NCBI GenBank assembly: GCA_043769845.1
Contig: JAYVIX010000231.1
Location: 1-13,565 of the forward strand
Direction: 5' to 3'
Length of the DNA: 13,565 nt
Origin: UBA9547 sp043769845
Lineage (GTDB): Bacteria; Bacteroidota; Bacteroidia; Cytophagales; UBA9547
In this document: positions 6,497 through 12,889 of the stretch, piece by piece
Numbering within the stretch: the stretch's first letter is position 1
Layout of the letters: each line of letters opens with the position of its first letter
Notes under the pieces: generated by a model
Told to the model about the DNA's origin: nothing
The model's database searches: none
What the model saw: only the letters and a program-made list of their open reading frames with translations
Program-made: the position numbers and the translations under genes

Positions 6497-8581
6497 ATGG
6501 AACTTTACATAGTTTTAATTGTAGCAATCTTAGCTTTCGTCTTTGCCGTTTACAAAACGGTTTGGATCGAAAAGTTAGATGCTGGCGATGCCAAGATGCA
6601 AAAAATTGCAGGCTACATTGCCGATGGTGCTATTTCATTTTTAAAAGCTGAATATAAAATACTGGCAGTTTTTGTTTTGATTATTGCAACTGTAATTGGT
6701 TTTCTGGCAGAAGAAGAAACATCCCATTGGCTCATTGCAATTACTTTTATTTTAGGTGCGTCTTTATCGGCCACGGCTGGGTACTTGGGTATGAAGATTG
6801 CCACCAAATCGAACGTACGCACTACTCAAGCAGCACGATTTAGTCTTTCAAAAGCATTAAACGTTTCTTTTTCAGGTGGTTTGGTAATGGGAATACATGT
6901 GGTGTCCCTAGGAATAATGGGCATTATTTCAATTTTTCTGATTTTAAACAATCTTGATTTTTTATTCGGAATACCAAAGTGGCCTTTGCATAAAACACTT
7001 GAAGTCTTAATTGGTTTTTCTTTAGGAGCAGAAAGTATCGCTCTCTTTGCGAGAGTAGGTGGCGGAATTTATACCAAAGCGGCCGATGTAGGGGCTGATT
7101 TGGTTGGAAAGGTAGAGTCTAACATTCCAGAAGACGATTCAAGAAACCCAGCCGTCATTGCGGACAATGTGGGCGACAATGTAGGCGATGTTGCAGGAAT
7201 GGGAGCCGATTTGTTTGGTTCGTACGTCAGTACCATTTTGGCTACCATGGTCTTAGGTTTAACAGTTGCTCCGATGACGAAAACGTTCTCGGGTGTAAAT
7301 CCTGCTATCTATTTGCCTTTATTTATTGCGGGTATAGGTCTGATGTTTTCAATTTTCGGCTCATTATTTGTCCGAATCAAAGAGTCGGGCAGTCCGCAAA
7401 GGGCATTGAATACAGGTAATTTTATTGCCGTTATCATGACCGCAGTTTGTTGCTATTTCTTGATTTCTAGTACTTTAGATCCTGTTATTTACATTCATAA
7501 CACTGCCATTGCATCCATCAATATTTTTTATGCCATCGTGATTGGTTTAGTGGTAGGTGTTTTGATCAGTCTTGTCATTGAATATTATACAGGCAAAAGT
7601 TATGCACCAGTCAAATACATTGTCAAACAATCGTTAACAGGAGGTGCAACTAATATTATTGCAGGCTTAAGTGTAGGAATGATCTCGACCGCTTATCCTG
7701 TAATTATTTTGGTGATTGGAATTATATCCGCGTTTTCAGTTGCTGGATTATATGGTGTAGCAATTGCAGCCTCTGGAATGATGGCTACTACTGGAATTCA
7801 ACTTGCAATTGATGCATTTGGACCTATTGCCGACAATGCTGGCGGAATTGCAGAAATGAGTCACTTGCCTGCTGAAGTGAGACAAAGAACTGATATTCTG
7901 GATACTGTGGGCAATACAACAGCTGCTATTGGCAAAGGTTTTGCGATTGCTTCGGCCGCCTTGACCTCTTTAGCGATGTTTTCAGCATTTATGAACACCT
8001 CCAATCTGACGTCAATTGATATTTCAAATGCCAAAGTATTAGGTGGTTTGTTAATAGGCGGAATGATTCCATTTTTGTTTTCAGCTTATTGTATTAGAGC
8101 AGTGGGTGATGCGGCCAATCAAATGGTTCAAGAAGTGAGAAGGCAATTCAGAGAAATAAAAGGAATAATGGAAGGCACGGTCGAGGCCGATTATAAAAAG
8201 TGTATTGAGATATCGACCAATGCTGCTTTGAAACAAATGATTATTCCAGGAAGTTTGGCCTTTGTTGTTCCTATCTTAATAGGTTTTATATTTGGTCCCG
8301 AATCGCTCGGAGGATTTTTGGCTGGTGTATTGGTTTCTGGAATTATGATGGCTTTTTTCCAATCAAACGCAGGTGGTGCTTGGGACAATGCAAAAAAAAT
8401 GTTTGAATCTGGTGTAGACATTGATGGCGTCATTTATTACAAAGGTTCAGATCCGCACAAAGCGGCTGTGGTTGGCGATACCGTTGGCGATCCTTTCAAG
8501 GATACTTCAGGGCCTTCGTTAAATATTTTAATTAAACTTGTATCAATTGTGGCAATGGTCATTGCTCCATTAATTTCTTAA
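6497..8581 (+). CDS. hppA: K+-dependent proton-translocating membrane pyrophosphatase
   Basis: This 694-residue integral membrane protein hydrolyses PPi and pumps ions across the membrane; about 16 hydrophobic segments are expected and visible. The active-site signatures are DVGADLVGKVE (197-207), DNVGDNVGD (223-231) and GDTVGDPFKDTSGP near the C-terminus. K+ dependence follows from GNTTAAIGKG (472-481): Ala476 and Gly479 stand where K+-independent enzymes have Lys and Thr. The ion-gate glutamate is informative. The segment D238-L-F-G-S-Y-V-S245 has Gly at the Na+-PPase Glu position (6.53) and Ser at the plant-type H+-PPase Glu position (6.57). Instead Glu179 lies seven residues before the conserved Arg186 (position 5.43), as I recall for the Flavobacterium johnsoniae-type H+-PPases. 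I therefore call it an H+ pump. It is followed after 39 bases by the MFS gene and lies close upstream of the ATP synthase operon. Confidence 0.95.
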   Translation: MELYIVLIVAILAFVFAVYKTVWIEKLDAGDAKMQKIAGYIADGAISFLKAEYKILAVFVLIIATVIGFLAEEETSHWLIAITFILGASLSATAGYLGMKIATKSNVRTTQAARFSLSKALNVSFSGGLVMGIHVVSLGIMGIISIFLILNNLDFLFGIPKWPLHKTLEVLIGFSLGAESIALFARVGGGIYTKAADVGADLVGKVESNIPEDDSRNPAVIADNVGDNVGDVAGMGADLFGSYVSTILATMVLGLTVAPMTKTFSGVNPAIYLPLFIAGIGLMFSIFGSLFVRIKESGSPQRALNTGNFIAVIMTAVCCYFLISSTLDPVIYIHNTAIASINIFYAIVIGLVVGVLISLVIEYYTGKSYAPVKYIVKQSLTGGATNIIAGLSVGMISTAYPVIILVIGIISAFSVAGLYGVAIAASGMMATTGIQLAIDAFGPIADNAGGIAEMSHLPAEVRQRTDILDTVGNTTAAIGKGFAIASAALTSLAMFSAFMNTSNLTSIDISNAKVLGGLLIGGMIPFLFSAYCIRAVGDAANQMVQEVRRQFREIKGIMEGTVEADYKKCIEISTNAALKQMIIPGSLAFVVPILIGFIFGPESLGGFLAGVLVSGIMMAFFQSNAGGAWDNAKKMFESGVDIDGVIYYKGSDPHKAAVVGDTVGDPFKDTSGPSLNILIKLVSIVAMVIAPLIS

Positions 8582-8582
8582 T

Positions 8583-8608
8583 TTTTAACTATTCAATTTT
8601 AACTATTC
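8583..8608 (+). repeat. Tandem 12-bp direct repeat (period 14) between hppA and the MFS gene
   Basis: TTTTAACTATTC occurs at 8583-8594 and again, perfectly, at 8597-8608, separated by AA. A degenerate third unit (AAATAATTCAA) runs to the MFS start codon. It fills almost all of the 39-base gap. It may be a slippage product or a site for a regulator; there is no hairpin or terminator here, so hppA and the transporter may be co-transcribed. Confidence 0.6.
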
Positions 8609-8620
8609 TAAATAATTCAA

Positions 8621-9904
8621 ATGGCAGGTATTGGACAAGGTGGAAGTAACAAGTTTGCAACTTCCCAACTAACAGACGGAAACAAAATGAGCTTCAAAAC
8701 GGCATTGTATGCTTTGATGGTGCTTTTTTTTATGATGGGTTTCATTACCTCATTGAATGATATTTTGGTGCCTTATTTAAAAAAGGTTTTTGAACTGAAT
8801 TACACTCAAGCATCTATGGTGCAATTTTGCTTTTTTTCGGCTTATGCTGTGATGTCGATTCCTTCAAGTAAGATCATCGAAAAAATTGGTTACAAAAAAG
8901 GAATGATTTTGGGATTCATTATTGCAGCGGTAGGTTGCTTATTGTTTTTCCCTGCGGTTACTTTTCACTCTTTCATCATCTTTCTTTTCTCATTGTTCGT
9001 TTTGGCAACGGGTATTGTATTGTTGCAAGTAGCTGGAAATCCATATGTTGCCATCTTGGGAAGCCCCGAAACATCTTCAGCACGTTTGACACTTACACAA
9101 GCAATCAATTCGGTTGGTACATTCTTAGCTCCTAACTTTGGATCTATTGTAATTCTTTCTGCACTTGATCACAGTAGTGCCGAAGCTGTAAAAGTACCTT
9201 ATATAGGTTTGGCAGCGGCTCTTTTGGCCATTGCATTTTTGATGTTCAAACTGAATTTGCCTACTATTGATGCAAATGATACAGATGCAACAAACGATCA
9301 TGATGACGATAAACACACAAGTGCTTGGAAATACATGCACTTAGTTTTCGGAGTAATTGGAATCTTCATGTACGTAGGAGCAGAAGTGGCAATTGGAAGT
9401 TATTTGATCAATTATTTCGAACAACCAGAAATTGCTGGCTTGAATCATGCAACAGGTGCAGTATATGTTTCATTCTATTGGGGAGCAGCTGCAATTGGTC
9501 GTTTTGCAGGTGTATATGTATTGAACAAAATGAAACCAAACCTTGTATTGGCATTCAGCGCGATAATGGCTATCACAATGGTTATTATTTCAATTAATAC
9601 AACAGGTCAAGTGGCGATGTGGACGATTATTTCGGTTGGTTTCTTCAACTCAATCATGTTCCCAACCATCTTTACTTTAGCAATCAAAGGATTAGGTAAG
9701 CATACCGCACAAGGATCTGGATTTCTTTCTACTGCGATTGTGGGTGGCGCAATCATTCCAGTTGCATATGGCGCCATTGTCGATTATATCAAACAAACTA
9801 GCAATAATGAAGCACTAGGTTTGAGAATCGCCTTTTTGATTCCAATCTTGTGCTACGTATATATAGTATGGTTTGGTTTTAAAGGATACAAAAAAGTGAA
9901 CTAA
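8621..9904 (+). CDS. Sugar MFS transporter, glucose/galactose (GluP/FucP) type
   Basis: A 427-residue 12-helix major facilitator of the FucP/GluP family, a sugar:H+ (or Na+) symporter of the inner membrane. The family's N-terminal motif appears as TSLNDILVPYLKKVF, with Asp47 matching the essential Asp of E. coli FucP (D46). The motif in helix 4 reads LLQVAGNPYVAILG; Gln136 stands at the place of FucP Glu135, as in glucose/galactose members, which argues against fucose as substrate. TLTQAINSVGTFLAPNFG follows. The two six-helix halves are joined by a hydrophilic, acidic and His-containing cytoplasmic loop (about 211-240, with NDHDDDKH). The N-terminal 24 residues before the first helix are polar and Gly/Ser-rich. 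A strong terminator follows 17 bases downstream. Exact sugar is not determinable here; many Bacteroidota use these with glycan degradation, but no glycan genes are in the window. Confidence 0.92.
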   Translation: MAGIGQGGSNKFATSQLTDGNKMSFKTALYALMVLFFMMGFITSLNDILVPYLKKVFELNYTQASMVQFCFFSAYAVMSIPSSKIIEKIGYKKGMILGFIIAAVGCLLFFPAVTFHSFIIFLFSLFVLATGIVLLQVAGNPYVAILGSPETSSARLTLTQAINSVGTFLAPNFGSIVILSALDHSSAEAVKVPYIGLAAALLAIAFLMFKLNLPTIDANDTDATNDHDDDKHTSAWKYMHLVFGVIGIFMYVGAEVAIGSYLINYFEQPEIAGLNHATGAVYVSFYWGAAAIGRFAGVYVLNKMKPNLVLAFSAIMAITMVIISINTTGQVAMWTIISVGFFNSIMFPTIFTLAIKGLGKHTAQGSGFLSTAIVGGAIIPVAYGAIVDYIKQTSNNEALGLRIAFLIPILCYVYIVWFGFKGYKKVN

Positions 9905-9920
9905 TTATTCCTCTTACAAT

Positions 9921-9951
9921 AAAAAAGGTCCCATTCATTGGGACCTTTTTT
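9921..9951 (+). terminator. Strong intrinsic terminator after the MFS gene
   Basis: AAAAAAGGTCCC (9921-9932) pairs perfectly with GGGACCTTTTTT (9940-9951) around the loop ATTCATT. The 12-bp stem has a six-base GGTCCC core flanked by an A-tract and a T-tract, so it could work in both orientations. It separates the hppA/MFS unit from the ATP synthase operon. Confidence 0.93.
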
Positions 9952-9969
9952 ATTTAAACAAAGTGTAAA

Positions 9970-10347
9970 TTGAAAAACTCTTCTCTCAAAATTCTACTCT
10001 TCTCTAGCCTATTGTGTAGCGTCACATTAGTGATCACCAAATTAAGTGCGATTTCATTGCCAGCCATTGCGTGGTATAGTCTCCTGTTTTTTGTTCTGCT
10101 CACATTGGCGATTGATGCCATTGTTTCTCCTTATCTAAAATCAAAGAACAACCAATTTATTACCATTTTCATGGGATCAATGGCCATAAGAATGCTGTTC
10201 AGTCTCTCTTTTCTCCTTTTATATCTACTTTTTTCTGGGGAAAAGAACATTTTGTTTATTACTTACTATTTGTTGCTTTATTTATTCTTTACTGGATTTG
10301 AAATTTACCTTTTACTTTCTAAATTGCGAGCCGATTCAAAAAATTAG
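9970..10347 (+). CDS. Small four-helix membrane protein, AtpI-like, first gene of the ATP synthase operon
   Basis: This 125-residue protein is almost wholly hydrophobic, with four predicted membrane helices (about 8-26, 32-50, 63-88, 96-116) joined by short polar loops and ending in a Lys/Arg/Asp tail. No ATG is available upstream in frame, so translation most likely begins at the TTG of 9970 (followed by KNSSLK). Its size, helix count and position directly ahead of atpB match AtpI, the accessory membrane protein that helps assemble the c-ring in other bacteria, but the sequence itself is poorly conserved and I recognise no diagnostic motif. The start lies only 18 bases after the upstream terminator, and the stop is 13 bases before the favoured atpB start. 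No separate atpZ gene is seen here. Confidence 0.68.
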   Translation: MKNSSLKILLFSSLLCSVTLVITKLSAISLPAIAWYSLLFFVLLTLAIDAIVSPYLKSKNNQFITIFMGSMAIRMLFSLSFLLLYLLFSGEKNILFITYYLLLYLFFTGFEIYLLLSKLRADSKN

Positions 10348-10360
10348 GCCCAAAAATCTA

Positions 10361-11440
10361 GTGAAAACAAACTTATTAAGAATTTTAGCCAACGTTATTC
10401 TAGTAATAACTTTATTTACTTCTCAGATCTCAACAAGTTTTGCATCTGATAGTACAAGTGTTCATGAGAAGAAATTCAATGCTGGGGAGATGATTCTTCA
10501 CCACATTGTTGATGCACACGAATGGCACATTGCCGATGTTGGACACACTCATTTTACAGTTCCTCTTCCGATTATTCTCCTTAACCAAGGTTCGTTATTT
10601 TGTTTTCTTTCCAATAAAATGGGAGAAACTGCCGATCATAATATAAAAACATACGGTGACTTTACTTACAATCATGGTCATTTTACCCATGCCAACGGTA
10701 CGCCAGTTTATGATTTCTCAATCACTAAGAACACCGCTTCAATGATGTTCAGTGTTAGTTTGATTCTAATCGTGTTTCTTAGCATTGCTGGATCATACAA
10801 AAAGAATGTAGGAAAAGCTCCTAAAGGTTTACAATCAGCATTTGAGCCAATCATCGTTTTTGTGAGAGATGAAATTGCAAAAGGTTCAATTGGCCCTAAA
10901 TACGAAAAATACATGCCATTCTTATTGACTGTATTCTTTTTTATATGGTTGAATAATATTCTTGGTTTGATTCCTATTTTCCCAGGAGGCGCAAACGTAA
11001 CTGGCAGTATCTCAATTGCTTTGGTATTGGCATTGTTTACATTTGTGATCACTACCATGACTGCGAATAAAACGTATTGGGCTCACATTTTCCTTCCAGA
11101 CGTTCCTAAGTTCCTATATGTGCTTTTGATTCCAATCGAAATATTGGGCATGTTTTTGAAGCCTTTCGTTTTGATGGTTCGTTTGTTTGCCAACATCACA
11201 GCAGGTCACATTATCATCTTAGGTTTCTTTAGTTTGATCTTCATCTTTGGCGAGATGAATGCTGGTATTGGATACGGAGTTTCGGTATTCTCTGTAGCTT
11301 TCACCTTGTTCATGAGCTTCCTAGAATTGTTAGTAGCATTCTTACAGGCTTATGTATTTACCTTACTATCAGCTCTTTATTTTGGAGCGGCAGTAGAAGA
11401 ACACGCTCATGCAGATCATCATGACGAGCACCATGTCTAA
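10361..11440 (+). CDS. atpB: F-type ATP synthase subunit a, with signal peptide and His-rich N-terminal region
   Basis: Subunit a of the Fo motor forms the two proton half-channels against the c-ring. I start it at GTG 10361 (359 residues): this gives a textbook signal peptide ending SFA28 before Ser29. A TTG at 10298 would add 21 residues and overlap the previous gene. Residues 29-120 are extracytoplasmic and rich in His. The essential Arg is R274 in LMVRLFANITAGH; the channel Gln is Q329 in AFLQAYVF. His283 lies at the E. coli Glu219 position and Glu322 at the His245 position, a reciprocal swap found in many non-proteobacterial subunits. The C-terminus ends in six His among 14 residues (EEHAHADHHDEHHV). 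The long N-terminal extension is characteristic of Bacteroidota as I recall. atpE follows after 62 bases. Confidence 0.94.
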   Translation: MKTNLLRILANVILVITLFTSQISTSFASDSTSVHEKKFNAGEMILHHIVDAHEWHIADVGHTHFTVPLPIILLNQGSLFCFLSNKMGETADHNIKTYGDFTYNHGHFTHANGTPVYDFSITKNTASMMFSVSLILIVFLSIAGSYKKNVGKAPKGLQSAFEPIIVFVRDEIAKGSIGPKYEKYMPFLLTVFFFIWLNNILGLIPIFPGGANVTGSISIALVLALFTFVITTMTANKTYWAHIFLPDVPKFLYVLLIPIEILGMFLKPFVLMVRLFANITAGHIIILGFFSLIFIFGEMNAGIGYGVSVFSVAFTLFMSFLELLVAFLQAYVFTLLSALYFGAAVEEHAHADHHDEHHV

Positions 11441-11502
11441 GCAACCTTTTCAATCAGTCCAATTAATATAAATTCAAATTCAACTAAATTCCCTTTATTA
11501 TC

Positions 11503-11751
11503 ATGACAATCTTCAACTTACTTCTTGACGCATCTCTAGGTTATTTTGGCGCAGGTATCGGTGCTGGCGTTGCTGCATTAGCTGCTGGACTAGGTATTGG
11601 TAAAATCGGTTCAAGTGCACTAGAATCAATCGCAAGACAACCAGAAGCAACAGGTGACATCCGTGCAAACATGATCGTATCTGCTGCTCTTATCGAGGGT
11701 GCTGCGTTCTTTAGTATCGTAGTTTGCCTTTTGATCGTTTTCTTGAGGTAA
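11503..11751 (+). CDS. atpE: F-type ATP synthase subunit c
   Basis: This 82-residue helical hairpin forms the rotor ring. The Gly/Ala-rich first helix (GAGIGAGVAALAAGLGIGKI, 16-35), the polar loop with RQP at 45-47 and the second helix with ion-binding Glu65 (ALIEGAAFF) are all present. Gly66 follows the Glu instead of the Ser or Thr typical of Na+-binding c subunits, and no Gln partner is seen in helix one at the expected place, so the ion should be H+. It follows atpB and is separated from atpF by 79 bases holding a hairpin. Confidence 0.97.
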   Translation: MTIFNLLLDASLGYFGAGIGAGVAALAAGLGIGKIGSSALESIARQPEATGDIRANMIVSAALIEGAAFFSIVVCLLIVFLR

Positions 11752-11766
11752 TATCAATCACAATTC

Positions 11767-11795
11767 TAAGGCGCAGATCAAAAGTCTGCGCCTTA
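11767..11795 (+). other. GC-rich intercistronic hairpin between atpE and atpF
   Basis: TAAGGCGCAGA (11767-11777) pairs perfectly with TCTGCGCCTTA (11785-11795) around the 7-base loop TCAAAAG. The following bases TCTTATTATTTT are T-rich but interrupted, so this looks like a leaky terminator or an RNA-stabilising 3' end of the atpB-atpE message more than a full stop. Its location just after atpE suits partial attenuation or protection against 3' decay, allowing more subunit c than the downstream subunits. Confidence 0.75.
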
Positions 11796-11830
11796 TCTTA
11801 TTATTTTCCAATCACTCTAAGTAATCAACC

Positions 11831-12325
11831 ATGGAACTGATACAACCCGGACTGGGATTAGTATTTTGGATGACGGTCACATTTAGCCTTCTCCTGTTTA
11901 TCCTTACAAAATTTGCTTGGAAGCCAATTTTAAAAGCATTAAAAGAGCGCGAACACAGTATTGAAACTGCTCTTAACTCGGCTGAAAAAGCCAAACAAGA
12001 TATTCTAAAGTCGCAAGCTGAAAATCAACGCATCTTAGATGAAGCTAGATTGGAGCGTGACAAAGTACTGAAAGATGCGCAAGCAACTGCAAGTGCAATC
12101 ATTAATGAGGCAAAAGATAAAGCAAATACGGAAGGTGCTAAACTTTTGGAAAATGCTAGATTAAGCATTCAAAATGAAAAGGCAGCAGCATTGACAGAAA
12201 TCAAAAACCTAGTAGGGACACTTTCTGTAGAAATCGCTGAGAAAATGGTGAAGAAAGAGTTGAAAGACGAATCTTCGAACCAAGCTTTGATTCAACAGTA
12301 TTTAAACGAGGCAAAATTAAACTAA
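11831..12325 (+). CDS. atpF: F-type ATP synthase subunit b
   Basis: A 164-residue peripheral-stalk subunit. It has one N-terminal membrane helix (about 8-26, GLVFWMTVTFSLLLFILT), the conserved transition FAWKPILKALKERE, and then a long charged helix rich in Ala, Glu and Lys to the end, which dimerises and holds F1 against rotation. Only one b gene is present here, so a homodimer is expected. The stop is four bases before atpH. The start ATG at 11831 gives the standard N-terminus. Confidence 0.97.
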   Translation: MELIQPGLGLVFWMTVTFSLLLFILTKFAWKPILKALKEREHSIETALNSAEKAKQDILKSQAENQRILDEARLERDKVLKDAQATASAIINEAKDKANTEGAKLLENARLSIQNEKAAALTEIKNLVGTLSVEIAEKMVKKELKDESSNQALIQQYLNEAKLN

Positions 12326-12329
12326 GCAC

Positions 12330-12887
12330 ATGTCTGAAATAAGGATTGCTGCGCGTTATGCCAAATCGTTGTTAGATCTTGCTTCTGAAAGAGGTGAATT
12401 GGATGCTGTAAAAGGCGACATGGAACTGATCTCAGAAACGTGCAAAGGAAGTAGAGAATTGGTGTTGGCCTTAAAAAGCCCCATTATCAAGTTTGATAAA
12501 AAACAAGCCATTCTTCGTGCCATATTTAGCACTAAAGTAAACGCACTTACTTTATCTTTTTTAGAAATTCTTACTAGAAAGAACAGAGAGCCTTTTTTGT
12601 TCGAAATTTCTAAAGAATTTATCGCCCAATACAATCTATTGAAGGGGATACAAAAAGTTCAACTTTATACGCCAGTACAAATTGATGCTACTTTGCGTCA
12701 GCAGTTTGTACATATGGTAGAAGAAAGAACAGGCAAACAAGCTGAAATAGAAGAGTTCGTAAAAGAAGACCTAATTGGTGGATATATTTTGCGAATAGGC
12801 GACACGCAAATAGACAACTCTGTGAAGTCTAAGCTATTAAAAATCAAGACTAATTTTACCGATAACCAATATATACCAAAGCTGTAG
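12330..12887 (+). CDS. atpH: F-type ATP synthase subunit delta
   Basis: A 185-residue OSCP/delta protein that ties the top of F1 to the b stalk. The N-terminal helical domain starts with the family's IAARYAKSLLDLA (residues 5-17); the C-terminal part contains FVKEDLIGGYILRIGDTQIDNSVKSKL, where GGxxxRIGDxxIDxS is the family signature. Length is typical. It starts four bases after the atpF stop and ends two bases before atpA, so translation is probably coupled. Confidence 0.96.
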   Translation: MSEIRIAARYAKSLLDLASERGELDAVKGDMELISETCKGSRELVLALKSPIIKFDKKQAILRAIFSTKVNALTLSFLEILTRKNREPFLFEISKEFIAQYNLLKGIQKVQLYTPVQIDATLRQQFVHMVEERTGKQAEIEEFVKEDLIGGYILRIGDTQIDNSVKSKLLKIKTNFTDNQYIPKL

Positions 12888-12889
12888 TC

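Noticed and set aside
10298..10360. TTG at 10298 as the start of atpB
   Set aside because: It would overlap the preceding gene by 50 bases and put 21 polar residues ahead of a complete signal peptide; GTG at 10361 fits better.
10708..11058. Antisense open frame of 116 codons inside atpB
   Set aside because: Shadow of conserved membrane helices of subunit a; no independent start context or recognisable motif.
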